DNA of 64,000 bases from Nocardioides iriomotensis. GTDB lineage: Bacteria; Actinomycetota; Actinomycetes; Propionibacteriales; Nocardioidaceae. The notes beneath the pieces were generated by a model that saw only the letters and a program-made list of their open reading frames with translations, was not told where the DNA came from and did no database searches. Location: the NCBI RefSeq assembly GCF_004168035.1, contig NZ_SDPU01000023.1, positions 220,186 to 284,185 of the forward strand. Reading direction: 5' to 3'. This document shows, piece after piece, positions 29,614-37,726 of this stretch. The number at the start of each line of letters is the position of its first letter. Positions within the stretch are counted from its first letter, which is position 1. Made by a program: the position numbers and the translations under genes.

Positions 29614-30414
29614 TCAGCGTCCGGACTGGAGGCCGGACTTCACGAGCGTCGCGTGCAGCTTCACGGAGAGCGCCGCGATCTCGCGGACCGCCTCCTCGGC
29701 GCGGGCCTGGGCTCCGGCGTCACGCTGCCGGCGCAACGGCTCGGAGACCTGCTGCACGAGCCCGACCTCCCGATCGGCGGCGGTCTTGAAGGCGCGCAGG
29801 TGCCGCGGCTCGAGCCCGTACGACGCCAGCTCGCCCGCGGCCTTGGCGATGACGAGGGCGTCACCGTCGAAGTACTTCGTGCCGGGACGCAGTCGCACCA
29901 TGCCGAAGTCGACGAGCTGCTGCAGCAGCTCGTCGTCGATGCCGGCGGTCTCGACCAGCTCGGCCCGGGACAGCCGCAGCTCGGGTCCTCCGGCGGCGAA
30001 CGCCTCGGGGCTGGGCATCCCGTCGCCGGACAGCACCACCCGCGGCACTTGCGGCCCGGTGACCGGCAGCTCCGGCGGCTCGAGGCCGCGGTCCATCGCG
30101 TCGAGGTGCTCGCGGATCACCTTGAGCGGGAGGTAGTGCTCGCGCTGCGCGGTCAGCACGTAACGGAGCCGGGCGACGTCGTCGGCGGAGAACTTGCGGT
30201 AGCCCGCCGGTGTGCGCTCGGGCGAGACCAGTCCCTCGGTCTCGAGGTAGCGGATCTTCGAGATGTGCAGGCCCGGGAAGTCCGGGCGCAGCTGCTCGAG
30301 CACCTCACCGATGCTGAAGCGCCCGCTCCGCGAGTGCGAGGTCGCTGCGCTGCCGGAGCCGTTGCTCGAGGAGGTCATGACGGTCGACGCACGGTTGGTC
30401 GCCGGGCTGGTCAC
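29614..30414 (-). CDS. ftsR: FtsR-type MerR regulator
   Basis: A 266-residue MerR-family regulator, homologous by position and sequence pattern to Rv1828 and Corynebacterium FtsR, which activates ftsZ. The HTH is RFSIGEVLEQLRPDFPGLHISKIRYLETEGLVSPERTPAGYRKFS (about residues 33-76), with an unusually long first helix; the ligand-free C-terminal domain is mostly helical. The GTG at 30414 overlaps the garA stop as GTGA; ATG at 30378 would remove 12 residues. Expression is probably coupled to garA. Confidence 0.82.
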   Translation of the reverse strand: MTSPATNRASTVMTSSSNGSGSAATSHSRSGRFSIGEVLEQLRPDFPGLHISKIRYLETEGLVSPERTPAGYRKFSADDVARLRYVLTAQREHYLPLKVIREHLDAMDRGLEPPELPVTGPQVPRVVLSGDGMPSPEAFAAGGPELRLSRAELVETAGIDDELLQQLVDFGMVRLRPGTKYFDGDALVIAKAAGELASYGLEPRHLRAFKTAADREVGLVQQVSEPLRRQRDAGAQARAEEAVREIAALSVKLHATLVKSGLQSGR

Positions 30415-30944
30415 TGAGGCGTGCCCGCACCCGCGTGGCTGGCGAAGTAGACCAGCCGGTACTTGCCGATCTGCACCTCGTCGCCGCCCTGGAGGGCGAC
30501 CTCGTCGATGCGGTCGCGGTTGACGTAGGTGCCGTTGAGGCTGCCGACGTCGGCCACGGTGTAGCCCTGCGCGCCACGCCGGAACTCGGCGTGCCGGCGC
30601 GACACGGTCACGTCGTCGAGGAAGATCTCGCTGTCGGGGTGGCGGCCCGCGGCGACCACGTCGGTGTCGAGCAGGAACCGGCTGCCCGCGGACGGGCCAC
30701 GCTGCACGACGAGCAGGGCGCTGCCGGCCGGAAGCGCGTCGACGGCCGCGGCGTCGGCGTCGTTGAGGGAACGCTCCTCGCGGTGCTCGGCCTCCTTCTG
30801 CGGCGCGCCGAAGGTGATCGTGGCCGTGGTCTCGCTCGGCGACTCGGTGGCCGGCGCGGCCGGCTGCTCGAGGCGGGTACCGCACTGCGAGCAGAAGCGC
30901 GCACCGTCGGGGTTCTGATGTCCGCACTCGGTGCAGAACGGCAT
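30411..30944 (-). CDS. garA: FHA-domain protein GarA/OdhI with N-terminal zinc ribbon
   Basis: A 177-residue FHA protein. In actinobacteria GarA/OdhI binds 2-oxoglutarate dehydrogenase and glutamate enzymes unless Ser/Thr kinases phosphorylate its N-terminal threonines. The FHA motifs are GRHPDS (residue 100), SRRH (115) and SLNGTYVN (135). ETT at residues 38-40 matches the kinase target. A zinc ribbon with cysteines at 4, 7, 18 and 21 precedes it, which mycobacterial GarA lacks. ATG 30944 is set by a GGGAGG ribosome-binding site five bases upstream. A MerR-type inverted repeat lies about 40 bases further up. Confidence 0.93.
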   Translation of the reverse strand: MPFCTECGHQNPDGARFCSQCGTRLEQPAAPATESPSETTATITFGAPQKEAEHREERSLNDADAAAVDALPAGSALLVVQRGPSAGSRFLLDTDVVAAGRHPDSEIFLDDVTVSRRHAEFRRGAQGYTVADVGSLNGTYVNRDRIDEVALQGGDEVQIGKYRLVYFASHAGAGTPQ

Positions 30945-30985
30945 CGGTTGCCTCCCGTTGTCGTGCCGTCGGACGTTGCCAACCC

Positions 30986-31006
30986 TCAACCGCTCATCGA
31001 GGTTGA
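30986..31006. promoter_or_regulatory. Inverted repeat upstream of garA
   Basis: TCAACC (30986-30991), a 9-base spacer and GGTTGA (31001-31006). It lies about 40 bases before the garA start and shares its CTCAACC core with the sites in front of the ResR-like MerR gene. Confidence 0.5.
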
Positions 31007-31055
31007 CGGTGGCCCCGAACCTATCAGGGGCGCGGAGTCGATCAACCCCGTTCGG

Positions 31056-31436
31056 TCAGAGCTGCTGCTGGTACGCCTCGGCGTCGAGCAGCCCGTCGAC
31101 GACCGACGGGTCGCTCGGGGTGACCTCGAACAGCCATCCGTCGCCGTAGGGGTCGGTGTTGACCAGCTCCGGGGTGCCGTCGAGGTTCTCGTTGCGCGCG
31201 ACGACGGTGCCGGTGACCGGGGCGTACACGTCGGAGACCGACTTGGTCGACTCGAGCTCGCCGACCGCCGTACCGGCCTCGACGTCGGTGCCGACGTCCG
31301 GCAGCTGGACGTAGACGATGTCCCCGAGGGCATCCTGGGCGAAGTGCGTGATCCCCACGCGGACCGAGCCGTCGCTCTCGCCGGGGCTGCGCACCCACTC
31401 GTGCTCGACGGTGTACTTCAGGTCCTCGGGGTACAC
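31056..31436 (-). CDS. gcvH: Glycine cleavage system H protein
   Basis: A 126-residue lipoyl-carrier protein. Lys65 in ELESTKSVSD is the lipoylation site that shuttles the aminomethyl group between the P and T proteins. GITHFAQDALGDIVYVQLPDVGT is the conserved N-terminal half, and NTDPYGDGWLFEV the C-terminal one. It is not adjacent to gcvP but is grouped with garA and DUF881 genes, as in mycobacteria. The DUF881 gene lies 93 bases upstream and garA 111 bases downstream. Confidence 0.95.
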   Translation of the reverse strand: MYPEDLKYTVEHEWVRSPGESDGSVRVGITHFAQDALGDIVYVQLPDVGTDVEAGTAVGELESTKSVSDVYAPVTGTVVARNENLDGTPELVNTDPYGDGWLFEVTPSDPSVVDGLLDAEAYQQQL

Positions 31437-31529
31437 GGCAACCGGCTCCTCTGTGCTGGACGGATCGAACGGGGCTGGACGGGATCGAACTGGGCAGGGC
31501 TGGTGGGTCGCACCGGCGACGCGGGCAGG

Positions 31530-32303
31530 CTACTCGGTCGGCACCGGGTCGGCGTACTGGGACGGGGGCACCTCGTGCACCGAGGCGATCTCGACGCTGT
31601 CGGAGCGGGCGACGCCGACCTCACCGCCGACGCGCTCCACCTCGTAGGTGAACCCGCGCCGCAGGTCCAGCGCGCTGGAGAGGTTGTGCGGACCGCCGAT
31701 CGCCTCGATGACGTACGGCGCCGTGATCGTCTCGCCGTCGACGACGACGCCACCGTTGGGGGCGTCGCGCAGCGCGGTCTGCGCGACGATGCGCACGGTG
31801 TTGTTGAGCTCGATCGCCTCGGCGCCGGCGTCGCGCAGCTCCTGGATGCCGTTGATGAGGTTGTTGGAGCCGACCGCGTTGTCGGGGTCCCGGATCGTCA
31901 CCTGGATGCCGGGCCCGACCGCCGGGAGCGTCCCGGCCATGATGCCGAGCTCGTCGGCCCGCTGCCGGGCGCGCTCGAGGGCGGTGCGCCGGGCCTGGGT
32001 GTCGTTGAGCAGGGAGCTGCGGGTCTGCTCGAGCTCGGCGATCTCGTTCTCGGCCCGGTCGCTGGCGAGGGACAGCGAGTTGATCAGGCTGATCAGCTCG
32101 TCCTGCCGTGCGCCGACGTACTCCGCGTCGCTGGTGTTGGAGCGGACCTGCACCACCGCGGCGAAGCCGAGCACGAGCAGCAGGACGCCGGCGGTGACCT
32201 GGCCGCGGCCACCGGGCTTGCGCAGCGAGGCGGCCAGCCGGTCGCGTCCGGTGACCTTGGTCGGTCCCGGCTCGGGCGGGTGCGTGGTCGGCTCGTCAGG
32301 CAT
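31530..32303 (-). CDS. DUF881 membrane-anchored protein
   Basis: A 257-residue protein with one N-terminal membrane helix (residues 36-53), a coiled-coil segment (about 70-115, SLSLASDRAENEIAELEQTRS) and a DUF881 domain (130-250) with GPGIQVTIRD and AIELNNTVRIVAQTA. The mature part faces outside. It corresponds to Rv1825 in the mycobacterial cell-envelope cluster; the molecular function is unknown. Its start overlaps the small basic protein gene by 8 bases, so the DUF881-Sbp-DUF881 trio is one operon. Confidence 0.88.
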   Translation of the reverse strand: MPDEPTTHPPEPGPTKVTGRDRLAASLRKPGGRGQVTAGVLLLVLGFAAVVQVRSNTSDAEYVGARQDELISLINSLSLASDRAENEIAELEQTRSSLLNDTQARRTALERARQRADELGIMAGTLPAVGPGIQVTIRDPDNAVGSNNLINGIQELRDAGAEAIELNNTVRIVAQTALRDAPNGGVVVDGETITAPYVIEAIGGPHNLSSALDLRRGFTYEVERVGGEVGVARSDSVEIASVHEVPPSQYADPVPTE

Positions 32304-32628
32304 GGAACAGGTGGCGCCGGATCGCGGCGACGTTGGAGAAGATGCGGATGCCCAGGACGACGATGACCCCGGTCGACAGCTGACCGCCGACGCCGAGCTG
32401 GTCGCCGAGGTAGACGATCAGGGCCGCGATCAGCACGTTGCTGACGAACGACACCACGAACACCTTGTCGTCGAAGATCCCGTCGAGGAACGCCCGGAGC
32501 GCGCCGAACACCGCGTCGAGCGCGGCGACGACCGCGATCGGGAGGTAGGGCTGCAGCCAGACCGGCACCTCGGGCTGGAGGAGCAGGCCGAGGAGGACGC
32601 CGACGACCAGGCCCAGGCCCGCGATCAT
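32296..32628 (-). CDS. sbp: Small basic protein (DUF1290)
   Basis: A 110-residue membrane protein with three helices (residues 2-18, 25-45 and 57-80), PVWLQPYLPIAVVAALDAVFGALRAFLDG and a C-terminal basic RIFSNVAAIRRHLF. This is the small basic protein found next to DUF881 genes and near division genes in Gram-positive bacteria; function unknown. The ATG at 32628 overlaps the upstream gene's stop as ATGA. Longer in-frame starts are antisense-like and were not used. Confidence 0.88.
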   Translation of the reverse strand: MIAGLGLVVGVLLGLLLQPEVPVWLQPYLPIAVVAALDAVFGALRAFLDGIFDDKVFVVSFVSNVLIAALIVYLGDQLGVGGQLSTGVIVVLGIRIFSNVAAIRRHLFHA

Positions 32629-33551
32629 CGCAGTCTCTCCGGGGTGTGGGCGTAGCGCAGGGTGCTGCGACGGGCCGCGGGCACGGTCAGGGGGTCCTCG
32701 CTGTTCGTGATGTCGAGTTCCACACCATAGAGCGCCTGCAGATCGCTCCACCATTGGCCCGAAGGTGTGTCGGCGAAGCGGGCCGCCAGGGTGTCCGGGT
32801 CGCCGATGACGCGCAGGTTGTACGGCGGGGAGATCGGCCGGAAGTTCACCGTGATCACGGCGCCGCCCTGGCGGACGGCCGTCAGGGCGGTCAGCCGCTC
32901 ACCGTTGATCGAGATCGCCTCGGCGCCGGCCAGCCAGAAGCCGTTGACGAGCTTCTGCAGGTCGAGGTCGATGACTTCGTTCTCGCCGTCGGCCAGGGGC
33001 GGCCCGTCGTCGGCACGCACGAGCACCCCGGGGCCGCGGGCGGCGTCCGCGCCGGTCGCGACGCCGAGCGAGGTGAGCCGCGACTGCACCGACCGTCCCT
33101 GCGCGGTGGCCTCGAGGTACTGCGTCTGCAGCGTCTCGGTCTCGTTGGCGAGCCGGTTGACCCGCTCACGGCGGTCGGCGAGCTGGGCCTTGCGCGCCTG
33201 GACCTGCTTGACCAGCTCCTCGTGGGAGGTGGCGGTGTCGTCGGCGCTGCGAGCGGTCTGCACGGCGGCCGTCGCGATCAGGACGCCGAAGACGGCGAGC
33301 ACCGCGAGCACCGCGCCTGCCGCGCGCGACGGAGGCCTCTCCCCCGCCGCCTCGCGGCGCTCGGCGACGACGGCGTAGTCCTGGTCGAGCGACGTCACGG
33401 TGAGGTAGTTGATCAGCCCCATCACGGCCTGGGGAGGGGGCTCCGGCAGCGTGCGCTCGCCACGTCCGGCGTGCTCGGCGCCGGGCCGGCGTCCGGGCTT
33501 GCCCGACGAGCCGGCGTCGTTCCGGTCGGAGGTGGGCAGGTCAGGAGCCAT
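32625..33551 (-). CDS. DUF881 membrane-anchored protein (second copy)
   Basis: A 308-residue DUF881 protein, paralogous to the one at 31530. An N-terminal cytoplasmic segment of about 85 residues is followed by a membrane helix (AVLAVLAVFGVLIATAAVQ) and a coiled coil rich in Glu/Arg. The DUF881 domain (GPGVLVRADDG, WLAGAEAISINGERLTAL, PYNLRVIGDPDTL) completes it. Corresponds to Rv1823. The ATG at 33551 overlaps the end of the phosphatidyltransferase gene by 11 bases. Role in the envelope is inferred from context only. Confidence 0.87.
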   Translation of the reverse strand: MAPDLPTSDRNDAGSSGKPGRRPGAEHAGRGERTLPEPPPQAVMGLINYLTVTSLDQDYAVVAERREAAGERPPSRAAGAVLAVLAVFGVLIATAAVQTARSADDTATSHEELVKQVQARKAQLADRRERVNRLANETETLQTQYLEATAQGRSVQSRLTSLGVATGADAARGPGVLVRADDGPPLADGENEVIDLDLQKLVNGFWLAGAEAISINGERLTALTAVRQGGAVITVNFRPISPPYNLRVIGDPDTLAARFADTPSGQWWSDLQALYGVELDITNSEDPLTVPAARRSTLRYAHTPERLR

Positions 33552-34164
33552 CGAGGCTCGGTGCCCTGCGGTCGTGATCGGCCAGGAGCTTGCGCACCTG
33601 CCAGGCGTACAGGAACCCGGCCCACCAGTAGAGCGCCGTCCCCCAGATGGCGAACGCCCAGCCGAACACCTTGGCGAGCATGGCGACCAGGCCGCTGCCG
33701 TCACCGAGCAGCAGCAGCGGGAAGGCGTAGAGCAGGTTGGCCGTCGCGGCCTTGCCGAGGAAGTGCACCGGCAGTGCGCTGTAGCCGCGGGTGCGCAGGA
33801 ACGGCACGAGTCCCCAGAGGAACAGGTCGCGGGCCGGCAGCAGGAGCGCCAGCCACCACGGGATGATGTCGCGCCACGCGAGGCCGATGACGGTGGACAG
33901 GATGTAGAGCCGGTCGGCGACCGGATCGAGGATCTCGCCGAGCTTGGACGTCTGGTTCAGCTTCCGGGCGAGGTAGCCGTCGAGGTAGTCGCTGATCCCC
34001 GACAGGGCGAGGACGAGGAGCGCCCAGCCGTCCGCTTCCGGCACGAGGATCAGCCAGAGGAAGAGCGGGACGCCGGCGAGCCGGACGATGCTGATGACGT
34101 TGGGGATGGTGAGGACCCGGCGACCACTCGTCGCCGTCGTGCCCTGGCCGTCCACCCAACCCAC
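33541..34164 (-). CDS. pgsA: CDP-alcohol phosphatidyltransferase
   Basis: A 207-residue membrane enzyme. The CDP-alcohol signature D-G-x2-A-R-x8-G-x3-D-x3-D is present as SDYLDGYLARKLNQTSKLGEILDPVADR near residues 58-86. It is most similar in layout to phosphatidylglycerophosphate synthase (PgsA2, Rv1822), but cardiolipin synthase activity cannot be excluded. About six helices follow. It starts the operon that runs through the DUF881 genes. Start codon ATG at 34164. Confidence 0.85.
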   Translation of the reverse strand: MGWVDGQGTTATSGRRVLTIPNVISIVRLAGVPLFLWLILVPEADGWALLVLALSGISDYLDGYLARKLNQTSKLGEILDPVADRLYILSTVIGLAWRDIIPWWLALLLPARDLFLWGLVPFLRTRGYSALPVHFLGKAATANLLYAFPLLLLGDGSGLVAMLAKVFGWAFAIWGTALYWWAGFLYAWQVRKLLADHDRRAPSLDGS

Positions 34165-34266
34165 CTAATGCTCTGTCGTCCCACCGGTCGTCAGTACCTT
34201 ATCCGGTGGGGTCGCACGGCCCCGGCGCACGCAGGGCGCGTCGGGCGGTTGGTCGCGTCGCTCGGG

Positions 34267-34416
34267 TCAGTCGCGGTGCAGCGTGCGGCCGCAACGCGGG
34301 CAGTGGGCCCGGGCGCAGATGTCGAGCTGCTGGCCGCAGGTGCAGCTGCGGGACGTCGATCCGGTGGCCCGTGTCAGGGTGGGCCGCTTCTCGGTGGTGC
34401 TTCGCACGGTCTTCAT
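34267..34416 (-). CDS. Small zinc-ribbon protein, 49 residues
   Basis: A short gene with MKTVRSTTEKRPTL at the start and a C-terminal CTCGQQLDICARAHCPRCGR segment holding five cysteines, four or five of which could bind one zinc ion. An AGGAG ribosome-binding site stands about 12 bases before the ATG, and codon bias at third positions is strong. It is isolated between the pgsA and peptidase genes, with about 100 and 160 empty bases on the two sides. No family is recognised; nucleic-acid or protein binding is the usual guess for such ribbons. Confidence 0.6.
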   Translation of the reverse strand: MKTVRSTTEKRPTLTRATGSTSRSCTCGQQLDICARAHCPRCGRTLHRD

Positions 34417-34575
34417 GGTCCTGGTACTCCTGGTTTCCCCTCGGCTCTTCCATGGAACCGACGAGACCGGCGCTCATGACGGCAAAACACGCCGAATAGC
34501 CCGAACGGGTCACGCGAAACGACCTGATCGGTCCTGGCGCCCCGCAGCCGTCCGGCGCCGGGCCGGTCAGCCGGG

Positions 34576-36450
34576 TCAGGTGCCGCCGCCCGGCCGGCCC
34601 ACCTGGTCGAGCTGTCCGAGGAGGTCCTCGATGAGGGCGTCGAGGTCACCGGTGTCGCCGCCGGTCAGGCCCTCGAGCCCACCCAGCCCGCCGAGCCCGC
34701 CGAGCCCGCCGTCATCGGCGCCCGGCCGGACGTCGAGGTCCCGGTCGCCGTGGCTGCCCTGCATCCACCGGCGCCAGAGCCGGTCGAACGACGGCTCGTC
34801 GAGCGCCGCACCCAGGGCGTCGCGGAGCTGGTCGGAGGTCAGCATGGCGAACGCGTGCTCCTCCGTGACCGTGCCGAGCGCGCTCGCGACCCGGTCGGGG
34901 CCGTAGCGCTCCTCCAGCGCGCGGTAGAAGGCGGCGGCCTTGCCGTAGACGAGACCGGCGTACTGGAACGACGAGTCGTAGTCGCTGGTCGCGCGGTCGG
35001 CCCGGCCGTCGGCGTCACGGAGCATCCGCATCTGCTCGTAGCCGCTGTCGATGTGGGTGTCGCAGAGCTCGTCGACCTCGTCGGGCGGCGCGTCCTGCAG
35101 CTCGCGGAGGACGAGGCAGGCGGAGTACTGGGCCAGCGGCTCGTCGACGACCGGTGCGAGCACCGAGTCGTTGCCGACGATGACGTGCCACCACTCGTGG
35201 CCGACCTCGTGGGCGATCGTCCAGGCCCGCATGGTCTCGAGCATCCGGCCGGTGTCGCCGCCGACCATCCCACCGAGTCCGCCCGCTCCCCCGCCCAGCA
35301 GGTCCTCGAGACCCTCCATGCCTTCCATGCCCTCGAGCCCCTCCAGGCCGCCGAGGCCGCCGAGCAGGTCCTCGAGGTCGCCGAGGCCGGGGACGCCGCC
35401 GGCGAACAGCGCCGGCTCGATCCACGTGGCGCCGGGCCACTCCATGCCTCCCACGCCCGAGCCCAGCGGGGCGGAGACCACCTCGAACTCGCGCCAGGGG
35501 TAGGCGACGAAGTGGTCGGACAGCACCTCCAGCGCGCCGGCCGCTTCGTCGAGCACGCCGGCCAGCTCGGCCTGCGCGGCGGGCGGTCCGTAGGCACGCA
35601 CGGTGACGCCGTCGAGGTCGCCGACGAGGGTGCGCTCCTCGACGTCGTACCCGCGGAGGAGGTTCACGACGAGGTCGTTCATGCCGTAGCCCTCGGACGT
35701 GACGGTGGTGGTGCCGTCCTCGGACGCCTCGCCGGTGCGGACCCCGCCGTCGACGACGGTCCAGGCGCTGGGGACGGACAGCCGCATCCGGATGAGCGCG
35801 GCCGGTGAGTTGCCGATGTCGCCGACACCGCGCGGGTCGGGCTCGGCGCTGCCGCCGTCGGGGATCCAGAGCGGGAACCAGTGGCCGAGGTTCCAGGCGT
35901 CGGCGGTGCGGGACAGCAGCCCGATGTCGGCCGGCCCGCCCATGCCGCCGAGCATGTCGAGCAGGCCGCCACCGCCCTCCGAGACCGGCAGGGTGTACGA
36001 GAACGGCACGGTCACGCCGACGCGGTCACCGTGCCCGTCGGGAAGAGGCACCGTGACGAGGGCGTCGTCGACGGTCGCGTCGGCAGGCTCGCCGTCGACC
36101 TCGACGTCACCGATCGCGGCCTTCGCCTCGAAGTCGGGCACGCCCGGGAACCAGCGCAGCAGCACCTCGTCGGCCTCGCCCACGAGGAGCGAGAGCCGCA
36201 CCGTGCCGGACACCTCACCGGAGCCCGGCCGCACGTCGGCCTCGACGTCGTAGGTCGGGGCGTCGTCCGCGAGGCCCGCCGCCTCGGCGAGCTCGACCCC
36301 GGCGGGCGTCATCGACACGGCCGCGTCCCAGCGAGCGACACCCGAGGCGGGGTCGAGCTCGTCCCCCTCGGACCCGCCGAGCAACGAGCAGCCGGCGAGC
36401 GACGACGCCGCCAGGAGAGCGGCGAGGAGGGCGGGGACGGTGCGCGTCAT
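34576..36450 (-). CDS. M1-family-like metallopeptidase lipoprotein with low-complexity insert
   Basis: A 624-residue lipoprotein (lipobox LAGC near residue 20). The M1 peptidase signature is HEVGHEWWH at residues 414-422, with Glu437 in VVDEPLAQY as the third zinc ligand, and GGMEW near residue 348 corresponds to the substrate-binding GAMEN motif. Between these two lies an insert of about 55 residues made of repeated GLGGLEGLEGMEG-type units. A second such tract (GGLGGLGGLGG) lies near residue 590. Both are acidic or neutral and probably flexible. An aminopeptidase on the cell surface is likely. Alone in its transcription unit. Confidence 0.85.
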   Translation of the reverse strand: MTRTVPALLAALLAASSLAGCSLLGGSEGDELDPASGVARWDAAVSMTPAGVELAEAAGLADDAPTYDVEADVRPGSGEVSGTVRLSLLVGEADEVLLRWFPGVPDFEAKAAIGDVEVDGEPADATVDDALVTVPLPDGHGDRVGVTVPFSYTLPVSEGGGGLLDMLGGMGGPADIGLLSRTADAWNLGHWFPLWIPDGGSAEPDPRGVGDIGNSPAALIRMRLSVPSAWTVVDGGVRTGEASEDGTTTVTSEGYGMNDLVVNLLRGYDVEERTLVGDLDGVTVRAYGPPAAQAELAGVLDEAAGALEVLSDHFVAYPWREFEVVSAPLGSGVGGMEWPGATWIEPALFAGGVPGLGDLEDLLGGLGGLEGLEGMEGMEGLEDLLGGGAGGLGGMVGGDTGRMLETMRAWTIAHEVGHEWWHVIVGNDSVLAPVVDEPLAQYSACLVLRELQDAPPDEVDELCDTHIDSGYEQMRMLRDADGRADRATSDYDSSFQYAGLVYGKAAAFYRALEERYGPDRVASALGTVTEEHAFAMLTSDQLRDALGAALDEPSFDRLWRRWMQGSHGDRDLDVRPGADDGGLGGLGGLGGLEGLTGGDTGDLDALIEDLLGQLDQVGRPGGGT

Positions 36451-36582
36451 GCAGCCATGATGGCAAGGGGCGCCCCCGCGCGTGGCCCGTCATCCACAGG
36501 TCCCGCCGGGTCAGCCCCGGAGGTCGTGTGCATGCGGAAACCCGTTGGCGGTACGGCGACCCGCTCCCGGAGACTTGCCCGC

Positions 36583-36945
36583 ATGATCCCGAGCACCTGG
36601 GCCCCGCACCGGCGGGCCGACGACGGGGAGGTCGTCGGCTACCTGGCACCCGCCGAGGACGTGACCGACTCCGACCTGGTCGTCCCGATGTCGCTGCTCG
36701 GCCACCCGCTCGGCGAGCCGGCGGACGAGTGGGAGGCCGCCGACGTGCTCGAGCGCACCGGCCTGTCGATGCTCGCGGACCAGTGGCGCTACACCTCCGA
36801 CGGCGCCGAGATCCGGGTGCGGATCGTGTCGGTGACGCCGTCGCACGTGGTGCTCAAGCACGAGGACTTCGGCGACATGTCGCACGACTACGGTCGGAAC
36901 TTCACCCTCGCCCTACCCGCGGGAGACGTCCTCCGCCGGGCATGA
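36583..36945 (+). CDS. Hypothetical protein, 120 residues
   Basis: A compact acidic protein with no membrane segment or signal. It has WAPHRRADDGEVVGYLAPAEDVTDS near the start, PMSLLGHPLGEP and a C-terminal EIRVRIVSVTPSHVVLKHEDFGDM strand-rich part. I do not recognise a family; similar short proteins are common in actinobacteria. The ATG at 36583 is chosen because the upstream in-frame part is antisense to the peptidase gene. A 125-base gap with a promoter-like region separates it from the secreted-protein gene. Confidence 0.65.
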   Translation: MIPSTWAPHRRADDGEVVGYLAPAEDVTDSDLVVPMSLLGHPLGEPADEWEAADVLERTGLSMLADQWRYTSDGAEIRVRIVSVTPSHVVLKHEDFGDMSHDYGRNFTLALPAGDVLRRA

Positions 36946-37070
36946 AAGCGAGTTTCGAGCCGCGTCGGACTTGATTACGCGCGTGACCTGTGAGACGGAT
37001 GGTAAAGGCGCCGATTCGGCGGTGCCGCGGTCCGCGGACCGTCCAACCAACTCCTCTGGGGGAGATTCCA

Positions 37071-37658
37071 TTGCGCAAGAAGATCGCCTACGGCTCTGCC
37101 GTCGCCGTCCTCGCCGCCCTCGCGGTGAGCAACCCGGTCGTCGCCGACGCCGCCCGCAAGATCGGCGGCGAGGACATCCGCAACGGCAGCGTCGGGTCGG
37201 CCGACATCAAGAACTCGACGATCAAGAGCAAGGACGTCGCCAAGGACACCCTGAAGTCCTGGGACATCGCCGACAACCACATCCAGGGCAAGGACGTGAA
37301 GGACGGCTCGCTCACCGCGGCCGACTTCAAGGCGGGTGAGCTGCCGGTGACGGCGTACGCCCGGGTCACGGGCGGCGCGACGCCGGCGCTCGACGACGCC
37401 CGCACGCAGAAGGTGGCGTCGCTGAACCGCACCGGCCCCGGGGTCTACTGCCTCGAGCTGGCCAGCGGGGTCGACCGCAGCGTGGCGATCCTGGCCCAGG
37501 TCGAGCACGCCACCGGCTCCGGCAACAAGACGGCCCAGCCGTCCGGCAACTGCGGCGCCAACGGCGTCCAGGTCACCACCGAGGCGCAGTCGGTCAACGG
37601 CACCGCCATCGAGTCCGCTCCGTCGAACGACGTGTCGTTCACGGTGCTGGTGCCCTGA
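37071..37658 (+). CDS. Secreted repeat protein, function unknown (copy 1)
   Basis: A 195-residue protein starting at TTG, six bases after a GGGGGAG ribosome-binding site. A signal peptide (KKIAYGSAVAVLAALAVSNPVVADA) is followed by imperfect repeats of about ten residues with DI-x-N-x-S/T-I/V-x-S-x-D (residues 35-85). A C-terminal domain then has YARVTGG, GVYCLELASGVDRSVAI and a conserved NCGANGVQVTTE. A paralogue lies 1.9 kb downstream at 39558. The repeats resemble surface proteins of actinobacteria with no known function. Confidence 0.7.
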   Translation: MRKKIAYGSAVAVLAALAVSNPVVADAARKIGGEDIRNGSVGSADIKNSTIKSKDVAKDTLKSWDIADNHIQGKDVKDGSLTAADFKAGELPVTAYARVTGGATPALDDARTQKVASLNRTGPGVYCLELASGVDRSVAILAQVEHATGSGNKTAQPSGNCGANGVQVTTEAQSVNGTAIESAPSNDVSFTVLVP

Positions 37659-37677
37659 CGCAGCACGACACGCACGG

Positions 37678-37720
37678 CACGCGCGCGCCCCGGCCCTCCT
37701 GCGGCCGGGGCGCGCGCGTG
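37678..37720. terminator. Long hairpin between the secreted protein and acdS genes
   Basis: An 18-base perfect stem (37678-37695 with 37703-37720) around the loop CTCCTGC, rich in CG. It lies between convergent genes, so it can end transcription from both sides, although no U-run follows. Confidence 0.7.
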
Positions 37721-37726
37721 TCCGGG

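Noticed and set aside
34650..35360. Apparent repeat array in the peptidase gene
   Set aside because: Not a CRISPR: units are short, vary, stay in frame and encode the Gly/Leu/Glu tract of the peptidase.
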